Position numbers and translations under genes: made by a program. A stretch of DNA of 64,000 nucleotides from Hanstruepera marina (lineage in GTDB: Bacteria > Bacteroidota > Bacteroidia > Flavobacteriales > Flavobacteriaceae): assembly GCF_019880635.1 (NCBI RefSeq), contig NZ_JAINVX010000002.1, positions 1 through 64,000 on the forward strand, in the 5' to 3' direction. The notes beneath the pieces are model-generated. The model was not told the DNA's origin, did no database searches, and worked only from the letters and a program-made list of their open reading frames with translations. Shown here piece after piece: positions 38,425-48,452 of the stretch; position 1 is the stretch's first letter, and each line of letters starts with the position of its first letter.

Positions 38425-38790
38425 TAGTGGCAACTTTCTTGTTATTACTTTTTTGCTTTTTAATGCAAATTACATATTTAAATTTATTGCGTAGGGGTCT
38501 TTAACACAACTTAAATCAAATTATAAGTCGTTAACAGCAAAATATAAGTTGTACAATTCAAAAATCAAGGCAATGAATAAATATGAAAAATAAATTAGAA
38601 AGTCGCTATTAGGAATTTTATGAGATTATAGCTTAAAAATTAATGGATATAACACTTATTTGAAAGTAATTTGAACTTTTCCATGAAAAACAGTTATTCA
38701 CATCAAAATATAAGTTAGATACATCAAGAGTAAAATAGGGCAGCATGTTACCAAGTAGATTAGCATATTATTAACATAAAAATAATATCA
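38425..38790. promoter_or_regulatory. intergenic control region with LytTR-type direct repeats
   Basis: A 366-bp region between the divergent LytTR gene and susC. Two copies of TATAAGT (38522-38528 and 38543-38549) lie exactly 21 bp apart on the same strand, the two-helical-turn spacing used by LytTR dimers; both continue as TATAAGTYGT. A third copy lies at 38709-38715. No ORF. The promoter itself is not clear. Confidence 0.5.
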
Positions 38791-41700
38791 ATGAATCAAG
38801 GTTACAAGCTTTTTTTCTTATTCGTATTTTTTTCAATTTGTTCATACGGACAAGAAAAATCAATAACAGGTGTGGTGTCTGACGAGTCGGGTTTACCACT
38901 TCCTGGGGTGAATATTTTAGTTAAAGGAACAACAAATGGCACCCAATCAGATTTTGATGGAAAATTTAGTCTTTCTGTCAACGAAAATGATGTTATATCA
39001 TTTTCATTTCTAGGTTATAAAACAATTGAACAGACTGTGGGTTCCAGTAATACAATAAGTGTTTCACTAGAGCCAGATGTAACAGCCATAGATGAGGTTG
39101 TTATTACCGCTTTAGGTATTAAACGAAAGCCCAAACAATTGGCCTATGCCACAACAGAACTTAAGAGTAAAACTTTAGTACAGGCAGCACCTGTAGATGT
39201 GGCTTCCTCGCTTTCAGGTAAATCTTCGGGACTTAATATTAACACTAGTGATAATGGTGTAAACCCATCATCTACTATTGTGTTGAGGGGTTACAGTTCT
39301 TTAACAGGTAATAATGGAGCTTTAATAGTTGTTGATGGTGTGCCTCAATCACAAGGAGCACTAAACAATTTAAATCCTAATGATATTGAATCCATAAATA
39401 TACTTAAAGGGGCGTCTTCAGCATCTTTATATGGTTCAAAAGGAGCAAATGGAGCTATAATTGTTACAACAAAAAGAGGGGAGAAAGACGAAAAGATAAG
39501 CATTAGCTTCAATTCGGTAGCTACATTCGAAAACGTTAAATATTTCCCAGAAACCCAAACACTTTTTGGAAGTGGTTCTACTCAAAATTTTGAATATGAC
39601 CCTATAGAAAATGAAAGTTGGGGCCCACGATATGACGGTCTTCCAAGAAGGGTTGGTCCTATTCTTTCAGATGGCACCTATCAAGTATTGCCCTATGCGC
39701 CAATTAAGGACAACAAAAAAGACTTTTTTGTAACAGGTGTAACTCTGCAAAACGATATATCGTTGAGTGGTGCAGGTGATAACTCGTCATATTTTTTCTC
39801 CGCTCAAAGGGTTGATAGAACTGGCGTGACCCCTGGAGACAAGTATGTTAGAGATAATTTTAGGTTTAATTCAACACGCAAAAGTGGGAAGTTGGAAACA
39901 TCAACATCTGTATCGTTCTTTCAAGATAAAACAGATGTAGCAGGAGCAAGTCCAAATGATGGTAGCTATTACAGAATCCTTTTAAATACGCCAGGTCATA
40001 TTCCAATTTCAGATTATAGAAACTGGAGAACCGATAAGTTTTCAACTCCAGACACGTATTTTAACGCTTACTTTAAAAACCCATATCAGGTAATAGATCA
40101 AAATAGAAACACTTCAAGATCTAACAGGTTACAGGGTATTGCAAGATTGGATTATGAATTCAATGATTGGATTTCAGCGTCCTATACTTTAGGTGGAACA
40201 TGGTTTAATAGTAGTTTTAAAAACACACAGGAAGCTTGGCAATACGATCCAACACTTACCTACACAAGACCAGCCAATGAAGTTAATGCAGTACAGGATG
40301 GTATGAGCGAAAACTTTAGATTGAATTCTGACCTTTTGGTGAATTTTGATAAACAAATTAGTGACGATTTTAGTGCACGTTTAATTTTAGGTAACCACGT
40401 GGAAACCTTTAGGAGTAAGCAAGTAAACATTGGTGGAAATAATTTGTTTACCAATGTAATTTACAATACTAATGTAAGAACAGGTGAATTAACCGGAGGG
40501 GAAGGAACTACGCAAAAAAGACTATACTCGTTTTTTGGTGATTTAACACTTGGGTTTAGAGATTACCTATTTTTAACAGGTTCTTATAGGCAGGATATTT
40601 CATCAACATTACCAGTTGATAATAATTCTTACGGTTATTATAGTGCGGGTATTTCCTTTGTTCCAACCGATGCTTTTGATGGGTTAAAAGGTGGTATTAT
40701 AGATTATTTAAAGTTTAACGCCAGTTATGCCAAGGTTGGTAACGATGCTGGAATAGGGCAGATCAATGAAAACTTTCAAGTACCTGGAGGCTTTCCTTTC
40801 GGGAGTACTACTGGTTTAAGACCCACTACAGTTGCTGTAGATCCTAATTTAAGTCCTGAATTTTCAACATCTATTGAAGGAGGGTTTAATATTGAATTGT
40901 TAAAAAGAAGAATCAAGTTAGGAGCTAATTACTATTTTGTGAAATCTGAAGATCAAATAAACTTTTCACAATCTTCAGCAGGTTCAGGAGCTACATCATA
41001 CTTAACAAATGTTGGAGAAATTCAGAATAAAGGTATTGAAATTGATTTAGGCCTAGTTCCACTAAAATTCAAGGATTTTCAATGGGATTTAGGTATAACA
41101 GTTACAACAAATAAATCTGAAGTTATTTCATTAGCTGATGGTGCAGAGCGTCTACAGGTAGGTACAGGATTCCAAAATACGGCGTTTTTATTTGCTCAAG
41201 TTGGTGAATCTTATCCAGCAATTTTTGCGCCAGGTTATGTTAGAGATCCAGAAGGACGTGTTGTTATAGATGAAAATACAGGAGACCCTTTAGTAACGAA
41301 TGAGTTTATAAACTTAGGATCTACTGTACCAGATTTAATTATTGGTGCAACAACCAACATAAGATATAAAAACTTGTCTTTATCGGCTGTTGCCGATTAT
41401 AAAACGGGTCATGTTTTCTATAATACAGTAGTTGAGTCGCTGGAATTTGCAGGTTTAACCCTTCATAGTGCCTCTACCAATAGACAGCCATTTGTGTTTC
41501 CTAATTCATCGTATGAAACATCACCAGGTTCTGGAGTTTATGTTGCAAACGAGAATATCACAACTTCGGGAGGTAATAGAAACTTCTGGCAAACTTCATA
41601 TAATAACATTAAGGAGAATTATGTAGTTGATGCTTCTGCTATTAAAATTAGAGAATTAGCTTTAAACTACACACTGCCTTCAAAATTTTTGGAGAATACT

Positions 41701-41886
41701 GCAATAGAGAATTTATCGTTTGGACTAGTTGCCAATAATTTGGTTATGTGGCGAGCAAAAGAAAACAGATATACAGATCCAGAGTTCTCTATTAATACTG
41801 GAGGAACAGGTGTTAGTGGTATAGGTTCTAGTGGTCAAACACCACCAACAGGAACATATGGATTTAGAATGAGTGTAAATTTTTAA
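38791..41886 (+). CDS. SusC/RagA-family TonB-linked outer-membrane protein
   Basis: 1031 residues. Signal peptide (MNQGYKLFFLFVFFSICSYG), carboxypeptidase-like domain (ITGVVSDESGLPLPGVNILV), then the plug with the SusC signature (DPIESINILKGASSASLYGS-like: NDIESINILKGASSASLYGS and KGANGAIIVTTKRG), and a 22-strand type barrel ending in a terminal aromatic (FRMSVNF). It imports a ligand with the SusD lipoprotein encoded 6 bp downstream. No glycosidase or peptidase lies nearby, so the substrate cannot be told. Confidence 0.95.
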   Translation: MNQGYKLFFLFVFFSICSYGQEKSITGVVSDESGLPLPGVNILVKGTTNGTQSDFDGKFSLSVNENDVISFSFLGYKTIEQTVGSSNTISVSLEPDVTAIDEVVITALGIKRKPKQLAYATTELKSKTLVQAAPVDVASSLSGKSSGLNINTSDNGVNPSSTIVLRGYSSLTGNNGALIVVDGVPQSQGALNNLNPNDIESINILKGASSASLYGSKGANGAIIVTTKRGEKDEKISISFNSVATFENVKYFPETQTLFGSGSTQNFEYDPIENESWGPRYDGLPRRVGPILSDGTYQVLPYAPIKDNKKDFFVTGVTLQNDISLSGAGDNSSYFFSAQRVDRTGVTPGDKYVRDNFRFNSTRKSGKLETSTSVSFFQDKTDVAGASPNDGSYYRILLNTPGHIPISDYRNWRTDKFSTPDTYFNAYFKNPYQVIDQNRNTSRSNRLQGIARLDYEFNDWISASYTLGGTWFNSSFKNTQEAWQYDPTLTYTRPANEVNAVQDGMSENFRLNSDLLVNFDKQISDDFSARLILGNHVETFRSKQVNIGGNNLFTNVIYNTNVRTGELTGGEGTTQKRLYSFFGDLTLGFRDYLFLTGSYRQDISSTLPVDNNSYGYYSAGISFVPTDAFDGLKGGIIDYLKFNASYAKVGNDAGIGQINENFQVPGGFPFGSTTGLRPTTVAVDPNLSPEFSTSIEGGFNIELLKRRIKLGANYYFVKSEDQINFSQSSAGSGATSYLTNVGEIQNKGIEIDLGLVPLKFKDFQWDLGITVTTNKSEVISLADGAERLQVGTGFQNTAFLFAQVGESYPAIFAPGYVRDPEGRVVIDENTGDPLVTNEFINLGSTVPDLIIGATTNIRYKNLSLSAVADYKTGHVFYNTVVESLEFAGLTLHSASTNRQPFVFPNSSYETSPGSGVYVANENITTSGGNRNFWQTSYNNIKENYVVDASAIKIRELALNYTLPSKFLENTAIENLSFGLVANNLVMWRAKENRYTDPEFSINTGGTGVSGIGSSGQTPPTGTYGFRMSVNF

Positions 41887-41892
41887 AAAATT

Positions 41893-43392
41893 ATGAAAAT
41901 GAGAAATATTAAAACCAACATGTTACTTTTTTTGATGCTAATTTTTGTGGTGTCATGTAGTGACGATTTTTTGGATGTGAATGATAGTTCAACCAATCCA
42001 CCATCATCCACACCAGAACTTACATTGCCAGCTGCACAGAAATATAGTGCAGATATGATGTACAATGCCAATAACGCTAATAATTCATTCAACTTATTAG
42101 GCGGAATTTATGCAGGTGTAATTTCAGATTCTGGAGACCGCGTATGGTATCAAACAGAACAATCTTATATCATAAACAATGATACGTATCAATCGCTTTG
42201 GAACAACACTTATACTCTGGCTTTGTATAGTTACCACTATATAGAAAATTTTGAAGAGGGCGGTTATGATTATTATAAAGCTATAGCCAAAATAATGAAA
42301 GCTTATCATTTTGCTGCATTGGTAGATATGTATGGAGATGTTATTTATAGCGAAGCTTTTCAAAGAGGTGAAAATACACAGCCAGCTTATGATGATGATA
42401 AAGCAATTTACGATGCCATTTACGAGCAGTTAAATGTTGCCATTAATATGATAGCAAATGCTGATGCCAATACTAGAGCTGTAACAACAGATGTTATTCT
42501 GGGAGGTGATATGGTAGCTTGGCAAAAATTTGCCAACACTCTTAAATTAAGAATGCTATTACGTCAAGTTAATACAGGCGAAGATTTGTCAGCTGAATAC
42601 AACGAAATCATGAATAATGGAGTTGGGTTTATTGAGCAGTCTGTAAATGTAAATCCTGGATATATAGATGAAGCTGGTAAACAAAATCCATTTTATTTTG
42701 TACATGGATTTACTGCTGGTGGAGGATCTCCAGGACCTAATGGTGGGGCTACAAGAGGAAGTGATACTTATGTGAATTTTTTAAAAGATAATAATGATCC
42801 TCGTGTAGCTAGATTATTTACACCAATAAGCGGTGATTATATAGGTGTGCCACAGAATGTTTATGACAATCAATACAACTCAAATGTAGTATCTAACCTT
42901 GGTCCTGGAATCTTGAATTCTAGTGCGCAAGATGCACCTTTAATGCTATTGTCAGAAGCGTTGTTTTTACAAGCCGAAGCTGCTCAAAGAGGCCTCATTA
43001 CGGGTAGTCCAGGTAATTTGTACAGATCAGGTATAGCAGCGTCATTCCAAGAACTAGGCGTACCAAATCCTGTTAGTGCTGCAAACGATTATGAGTCTAA
43101 TAGTATTAATCCAATTATTAATTGGGATTCTGCTGATGGATTAGGAAATGAAATAGAAGCTATAATTACTCAAAAATGGATAGCTGGAGGATTTATTTCT
43201 GGGTTTGAAGTATGGATGGATAGAGTTAGAACCGAGTTCCCTTCAAATATTCCAATTCCTGCAGGTGCAGTATCTCCAGTTTTCCCTTCAAATTTGTTAT
43301 ATCCTACAGCTGAATTGGCTTCAAACTCTGCTAATGTACCTAGTCAGGGAGCAAATGCAGCTTTTGATAGACATACGTTTTGGATGCAATAG
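41893..43392 (+). CDS. SusD/RagB-family surface lipoprotein
   Basis: 499 residues with lipoprotein signal and lipobox (LMLIFVVSCSDDFLDVN), the usual SusD opening. TPR-like helices (for example YYKAIAKIMKAYHFAALVDM with YGDVIYSEAF) and the C-terminal segments PLMLLSEALFLQAEAAQRG and ITQKWIAGG fit the SusD-like family 2. It forms the lid of the SusC transporter and binds the ligand at the cell surface. Confidence 0.93.
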   Translation: MKMRNIKTNMLLFLMLIFVVSCSDDFLDVNDSSTNPPSSTPELTLPAAQKYSADMMYNANNANNSFNLLGGIYAGVISDSGDRVWYQTEQSYIINNDTYQSLWNNTYTLALYSYHYIENFEEGGYDYYKAIAKIMKAYHFAALVDMYGDVIYSEAFQRGENTQPAYDDDKAIYDAIYEQLNVAINMIANADANTRAVTTDVILGGDMVAWQKFANTLKLRMLLRQVNTGEDLSAEYNEIMNNGVGFIEQSVNVNPGYIDEAGKQNPFYFVHGFTAGGGSPGPNGGATRGSDTYVNFLKDNNDPRVARLFTPISGDYIGVPQNVYDNQYNSNVVSNLGPGILNSSAQDAPLMLLSEALFLQAEAAQRGLITGSPGNLYRSGIAASFQELGVPNPVSAANDYESNSINPIINWDSADGLGNEIEAIITQKWIAGGFISGFEVWMDRVRTEFPSNIPIPAGAVSPVFPSNLLYPTAELASNSANVPSQGANAAFDRHTFWMQ

Positions 43393-43419
43393 ACACTAAT
43401 ATTAAAAAAAAATAAGAAC

Positions 43420-44268
43420 ATGAAAACAATTAAATATATAATAATATTGCTTGCAGTATCATTAACAGCAACATCTTGTGTGCTAGATGATGACGAACAA
43501 GTGTTTAATGAAGGGCCTTACGTCTTGGCATTTCCTTCAGCTGAAGTTACAGGTTATTTTCTTAATGACAATGCCGATGATTATACCTATACAGTTCCGT
43601 TAAGTATTACGGGAGGTAATGGTTTTCCTTTAGATCAAGATGTAAATGCCATGTTTGAGTTCGATTCTTCATCAACAGCTACAGAGGGTGTTGAATTTGA
43701 TTTTGTTGATAATTCAGGATCTGTTACCATTGAAGGAGGGAATACGTTTGCTAATCTTCCTATTGTTGTGCATTCTGGAGCTTTAGATCCAGCAAACCCT
43801 GCAACAGTAGTATTAAATATTACTGGAGGTTCGTCAGCGTCTAACAATAATATAGTTGCTTCTGGAAATACAGGAACGGTTACCATTTATTTACAAGCTA
43901 CTTGCTCTTCAGATTTAGGAGGAACGTATGCTCTAACCGTAACATCAGATTCAGGAACAAGTAATTTTCATCCTGCTGAAGTTTTAGTTGAGATAGAAGA
44001 GGGTCAATATTTAACAGCTACTTCTGGAACATGGGATGTTGGTGTTTTAAATGGAGGTGTTCGTGAAGGGTTTATTTTTCAAGAAGTTTGTGGCAGTATT
44101 GTAATCCCACAGCAAAATCTAGCTGGAATTTATGGCAACCTATTGGAAGGAACTGATGTTTTGGGAACAGTAGATCCAACAACTGGAGATATTACGTTAG
44201 AATACACTATTGGTTTTTCAGGAAATTCAACCTTTGTGACCTACACGGCAACATATGTTAAACTTTAA
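43420..44268 (+). CDS. surface lipoprotein of the SusCD locus
   Basis: 282 residues with signal and lipobox (LAVSLTATSCVLDDDEQ). The mature part is beta-rich with Calx-beta-like segments (FEFDSSSTATEGVEFDFVDN, TVVLNITGGSSASNNNIVAS), followed by a domain like those of SusE/F-type or DUF1735/4843 accessory lipoproteins (CSSDLGGTYALTVTSDSGTS). Probably an accessory binding protein for the same ligand. In operon with susD (27 bp). Confidence 0.8.
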   Translation: MKTIKYIIILLAVSLTATSCVLDDDEQVFNEGPYVLAFPSAEVTGYFLNDNADDYTYTVPLSITGGNGFPLDQDVNAMFEFDSSSTATEGVEFDFVDNSGSVTIEGGNTFANLPIVVHSGALDPANPATVVLNITGGSSASNNNIVASGNTGTVTIYLQATCSSDLGGTYALTVTSDSGTSNFHPAEVLVEIEEGQYLTATSGTWDVGVLNGGVREGFIFQEVCGSIVIPQQNLAGIYGNLLEGTDVLGTVDPTTGDITLEYTIGFSGNSTFVTYTATYVKL

Positions 44269-44281
44269 TACAAATAAGACA

Positions 44282-45184
44282 ATGAAAAAATATATTAAAA
44301 ATACGTGCAAGGCATTAGTGTTGCCGTTATTATCGCTGGCGGTTCTGTCTTGTGAGAATAATGATGTTGAAGATGTCTATATTGATTCTAACCAACCTAC
44401 ATTGACAGTTACAAGCTCTACAGGTAGTTTTTCTTTTAATGATGTTGAGAGTGATCAAGAGATTGTTTTAACAGCAACTTTAGATAAACCAACCAATAAA
44501 CAGGTACGTATATACGTATTTCAGGAAAGTGGAACTGCCGATGGTAATGACATTTCATTGCCAGCAACAGGTTATATCAACATTCCCGCATATCAAACGA
44601 CCGCATCCGCGACTATAACTATTAATAGAGATTTTATTATAGAGGATACAGAAAATGCTGTAATTAATATTGGTGATTCAAGAACTACGGCCGCTTTTTA
44701 CCAACCGTTTCAAATGAATATTACTATTCAAAATTACACTAATCAGGATGCTACCATGTTGTTGGAGTGGGATGATGATAATTTAGATGATCATTTATGC
44801 GATATGGATTTTGATGTGTATTTGGATACGTTTGAAGCTTATGCTTTTACTGGAGACTGTCCAGAAAGCCTATATGAACCTTCTAACCCAAATAACTTGT
44901 GGACTGGAGAATTATCAAATGGTGTGCACAACATAATGGTTGATTTATGGGATACTAACGGTTTTGATCCTGCACAGGAAATACCAGTGCCATTGCGATT
45001 AACCTTTGGTAAAGTGGGAACTTTTGAAGCCTATCTAGATTTAAATGGATTGTATACATCTGCAAGTGAAGATTCAAATAATGGCTCTGGAGGGGTTATG
45101 ATGGTTGGCTACGTTGAAGTGACTGATGGAAGCTACAGTGTTTATGATAGAAATAATCAATTGGTCGCTCAAGAAAGCAATTAG
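44282..45184 (+). CDS. Calx-beta-like lipoprotein of the SusCD locus
   Basis: 300 residues from the ATG at 44282; a TTA-rich extension to 44255 overlaps the previous gene and breaks the signal peptide. Signal and lipobox: MKKYIKNTCKALVLPLLSLA with VLSC. A Calx-beta-like domain (about 30-150: DVESDQEIVLTATLDKPTNK) is followed by a C-terminal beta domain rich in Asp and Trp (LEWDDDNLDDHLCDMDFDVY). Last gene of the locus; a strong terminator follows. Probably surface exposed. Confidence 0.78.
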   Translation: MKKYIKNTCKALVLPLLSLAVLSCENNDVEDVYIDSNQPTLTVTSSTGSFSFNDVESDQEIVLTATLDKPTNKQVRIYVFQESGTADGNDISLPATGYINIPAYQTTASATITINRDFIIEDTENAVINIGDSRTTAAFYQPFQMNITIQNYTNQDATMLLEWDDDNLDDHLCDMDFDVYLDTFEAYAFTGDCPESLYEPSNPNNLWTGELSNGVHNIMVDLWDTNGFDPAQEIPVPLRLTFGKVGTFEAYLDLNGLYTSASEDSNNGSGGVMMVGYVEVTDGSYSVYDRNNQLVAQESN

Positions 45185-45523
45185 TTTTCTTAACCAATTA
45201 TAAAATTAAAAAAGCTATTAGTTTTTAGGATTAATAGCTTTTTGTTTTATTTAATCGGTTTACATCAAAAACAAGGTAGTTTAAATCATACCTCCTTGAT
45301 AAGGAGGTCTTATTAATATCTTTGAAATGCGTTATTCCACTAAACTTTGATTGATAAAAAAGGAATAAACTTTGGATTAGTCTCCACAAAAGGCTTGAAT
45401 ACTATTCAAGCCTTTTTTTATTCACTATAGTAAATTTATTCCTTTTCTAAATGATAAGTTATTAAAAGAAAATGTGGTGACAGGCTTACCAAAAATTAAA
45501 AGAGCATGGAAAATACCCGAATT
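45185..45523. terminator. convergent intergenic region with two terminators and a palindrome
   Basis: First terminator: AAAGCTATTA (45211-45220) pairs with TAATAGCTTT (45232-45241), T tail. Second: AAAAGGCTTGAATA (45388-45401) pairs with TATTCAAGCCTTTT (45403-45416), T tail on both strands, so bidirectional between the convergent operons. Between them is the perfect hairpin ACCTCCTT-GAT-AAGGAGGT (45290-45308), which carries anti-Shine-Dalgarno and Shine-Dalgarno-like arms. No ORF. A short RNA ending at the second terminator is possible. Confidence 0.65.
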
Positions 45524-46639
45524 TTAAAAAGCCTCATTGATACCAAAATAAACACCATGACTGCCATCTATACCAATACCAGCATCTAATCTAACCCAAG
45601 TGTCTTGATTTTTTAATAGTTTAAACCTAATTCCGCCACCAGCACTAGGTTTTAAGCGGTCAAAATTAAATAGTTCTCTTTGTTCGTTAGCAACTTTACC
45701 AAATAAACCAAATCCAGCTAAAGCCCAACGCGGATTAAAACGATAGCGGTATTCAGCTTGAACAACATAAAGGCTTCTGTCAATATAACGACCTTGATAA
45801 TACCCACGGGCTCTATTGCCACCACCATACCAAGCTAATCCTTGAAATGGTGGGTTGCCATAGTTCCCTTCATAGTAAACCTGAAGTGCTACAATGCTCT
45901 TTTCTCCAACAGACCGGTAAGTTCTCAAGTCTGCAATAAACTTATTGTAAGTTTGCGTGGCTCCAAACAATTCACTGGAAAACTGTGCGTTAATTTTTAC
46001 GAGATGACCTGAAAGGGCTGATCCTATATTGTCTCTAGAATCTAAATTGAAAATCACCCCAAACCCACTAATAACAGCACCATCACTTCCAGTTATATCG
46101 CCTGAACTCAAGAGGCCTTCGGGTTCAACTTCGGTGACATCGTAGTTTTCGTATATGTATTCAAACCCAAAATTTAAAGCAGGTGGTAAACGTTTTAAAA
46201 AACTGACTTTTAGAATCGTTGAAGTCATATCATAAGATTCTAAATTGCTATTAGGAGTATTGTTGCCAATACCCCAAAATGAATTGGGAAAAATTTTCCA
46301 CTTAAAATTCATGTCTAAAAAGTAATCACCTTTTCCAAAATATATTTGTGGGATTACATCAACTATTATTTGTTTGTTGGATGTTAAAACAACATCGAAA
46401 AAAATATTGGAGACACGATCATTATAAATGTTCTTTTGTTTTAAAAGAAACAATTGGCCACCTCCACCAAATCCAAAATTAGTCTCAGGGGTATAAAATA
46501 TAATGGGAATAGCTACAAATTGAAACTTTTTAGCCTTAATTAAAGTATCAGACTTAATAACATCATCCTTATTTTGTCCAAATCCTTTAAGGCTAAAACA
46601 AAGCAGTAAAACTAATATGCATCCTAATTTCTTTATCAT
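45524..46639 (-). CDS. BamA/TamA-type outer-membrane barrel protein (surface antigen domain)
   Basis: 371 residues. Signal peptide (MIKKLGCILVLLLCFSLKGF), then only a C-terminal Omp85-like barrel: PIIFYTPETNFGFGGGGQLF, YGGGNRARGYYQGRYIDRSL (with the RGY-type motif of Omp85 barrels), AEYRYRFNPRWALAGFGLFG. POTRA domains are absent, as in a class of short Bacteroidota barrels. It is coupled to the upstream OMP gene by a 4-bp overlap. The function is not known. Confidence 0.82.
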   Translation of the reverse strand: MIKKLGCILVLLLCFSLKGFGQNKDDVIKSDTLIKAKKFQFVAIPIIFYTPETNFGFGGGGQLFLLKQKNIYNDRVSNIFFDVVLTSNKQIIVDVIPQIYFGKGDYFLDMNFKWKIFPNSFWGIGNNTPNSNLESYDMTSTILKVSFLKRLPPALNFGFEYIYENYDVTEVEPEGLLSSGDITGSDGAVISGFGVIFNLDSRDNIGSALSGHLVKINAQFSSELFGATQTYNKFIADLRTYRSVGEKSIVALQVYYEGNYGNPPFQGLAWYGGGNRARGYYQGRYIDRSLYVVQAEYRYRFNPRWALAGFGLFGKVANEQRELFNFDRLKPSAGGGIRFKLLKNQDTWVRLDAGIGIDGSHGVYFGINEAF

Positions 46640-47328
46640 AGCGGATTACTGTCTATCAATATTTTAAATCCAAATGAGAATGAGATATTACTTAAATCAA
46701 ATGTGACATTATCGGTAATTTCTGAATTAGTCTTTTTTTGCTGTACATCTAGCCAATAATTGTTAAAGTTTAAGCCTAGATCGAAAGTAACACGATCTAA
46801 AATGACATATGAAAATCCAAAAGTAGCGAGTAAACCAAATCCACTTCCGGTACTTTCACTTTCTATGTATTCATCGTTTATTAAATTACCCAATTTATCC
46901 CTATAACGTGTGTAGCCGGGCGAGAGACTAAAGAACACAGAACCAATCTTGTTTTTTGAAAGGTAATATGTGGCTTTAGGACCTAAAAAAAACAGTTCAG
47001 AAGTAATTTCTTCAACACCTTCTTCTTCAATATTATTGCGTTCTAAAGAAGCATTTAAACCTATATTTAATCTGTCAATTAAAAATTTCCCAGAACTAAT
47101 TGTAATATTATAGTTATTGCTAATGCTTTTAATATCGGTGGCTTTATTTACTGTAGAACCTGATCCTATTGAACCACTTAATCCTGTTAACCATCTTCCT
47201 TTTCTAAAAGGCATGGAAGCCTCTATTTGAGTACTATCAATTTCTGTAGATTGGTTTTGACCAAAAATATAAATTGAAGTCAAAATTAATACAGGACATA
47301 AAATTAATAGACGAATTTTCTGTGTCAA
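46636..47328 (-). CDS. outer-membrane beta-barrel protein
   Basis: 230 residues with a signal peptide (MTQKIRLLILCPVLILTSIY) and about eight amphipathic strands with alternating aromatics (GLNASLERNNIEEEGVEEIT, GSVFFSLSPGYTRYRDKLGN, FGLLATFGFSYVILDRVTFD). It resembles small OmpA/OmpW-like porin-family barrels. First gene of a two-gene operon with the Omp85-like barrel. Confidence 0.8.
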   Translation of the reverse strand: MTQKIRLLILCPVLILTSIYIFGQNQSTEIDSTQIEASMPFRKGRWLTGLSGSIGSGSTVNKATDIKSISNNYNITISSGKFLIDRLNIGLNASLERNNIEEEGVEEITSELFFLGPKATYYLSKNKIGSVFFSLSPGYTRYRDKLGNLINDEYIESESTGSGFGLLATFGFSYVILDRVTFDLGLNFNNYWLDVQQKKTNSEITDNVTFDLSNISFSFGFKILIDSNPL

Positions 47329-47446
47329 ATGAATACGTTTTATTGATTCAGCATTATCGGACTAAATTATTAAAAAAAACCGTCAAAAAAGTTTACTATT
47401 AAAAAAGATATTAAACTCCTTAGATCTTATCTATTGCATAGATTGC

Positions 47447-47474
47447 TTGTTTAGTATTATTAAACTTATCTTTG
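47447..47474 (+). promoter_or_regulatory. Bacteroidota-type promoter of era
   Basis: TTG (47447-47449), a 17-base spacer, and TATCTTTG (47467-47474), matching the TTG / TAnnTTTG consensus of the Bacteroidota primary sigma factor, 16 bp before the era ATG. The short leader leaves room only for ribosome loading. Confidence 0.6.
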
Positions 47475-47490
47475 TGAAAAATAGTATTCA

Positions 47491-48369
47491 ATGCATAAAG
47501 CAGGTTTTGTAAATATTATAGGAAACCCCAATGTTGGTAAGTCTACGTTAATGAATGCTTTTGTTGGAGAGAAATTATCTATCATTACATCAAAAGCGCA
47601 AACCACTCGCCATAGAATTCTGGGTATTGTAAACGGAGAAGATTTTCAAATGATTTTGTCTGATACTCCAGGTATAATAAAACCAGCTTACGAGTTGCAG
47701 GAATCTATGATGGATTTTGTAAAATCGGCTTTTGATGATGCTGATGTATTGATTTATATGGTTGAAATTGGTGAGAAAGAATTAAAAGACGAAGCTTTTT
47801 TTAACAAAATAACCCACTCAAACATACCTGTTCTATTGCTCTTAAATAAAATAGACAAGTCAAACCAAGAGCAATTAGAGGCATATGTTACTTTATGGTC
47901 AGAAAAGGTACCAAATGCCGAAATATTTCCAATTTCAGCTTTAGAAGGGTTTCAGGTTCAAGAAGTGTTTAATCGCATAATAGAACTCCTACCTGAATCG
48001 CCACCGTTTTACCCTAAAGATCAATTGACGGACAAACCGGAACGGTTTTTTGTAAACGAAACCATAAGGGAGAAAATCTTGCTACATTATAAAAAGGAAA
48101 TACCTTACGCTGTAGAAATTGATACCGAAGAGTTTTTTGAAGAAGAAAATATCATCAGAATGCGATCGGTTATTATGGTAGAACGAGAAACCCAAAAAGG
48201 CATTATTATTGGTCATAAAGGTTCAGCGTTAAAACGTGTAGGTATGGAAGCTAGAAAAGATTTAGAAAAGTTTTTTGGTAAGCAGGTACATTTGGAATTA
48301 TATGTAAAAGTTAACAAAAATTGGCGTAGTAATCAGCAACAGCTGAAACGTTTTGGTTACAATCAGTAA
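47491..48369 (+). CDS. era: GTPase Era
   Basis: 292 residues. G1 GNPNVGKS (11-18), G2 region SKAQTTRHRI, G3 DTPG (58-61), G4 NKID (119-122), G5 ISALEG; C-terminal KH domain with GHKGSALKRVG (about 240-250) and the end LYVKVNKNWRSNQQQLKRFG. Era binds the 3' end of 16S rRNA and assists 30S subunit assembly at the inner face of the membrane. Full length, no anomalies. Confidence 0.97.
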   Translation: MHKAGFVNIIGNPNVGKSTLMNAFVGEKLSIITSKAQTTRHRILGIVNGEDFQMILSDTPGIIKPAYELQESMMDFVKSAFDDADVLIYMVEIGEKELKDEAFFNKITHSNIPVLLLLNKIDKSNQEQLEAYVTLWSEKVPNAEIFPISALEGFQVQEVFNRIIELLPESPPFYPKDQLTDKPERFFVNETIREKILLHYKKEIPYAVEIDTEEFFEEENIIRMRSVIMVERETQKGIIIGHKGSALKRVGMEARKDLEKFFGKQVHLELYVKVNKNWRSNQQQLKRFGYNQ

Positions 48370-48452
48370 CAATACCTAATTATTACTTGATTTTCTTATA
48401 ACATAAACTTTACATACAGCGACTACATTTGGATGAATTTAAAAACCATCCA

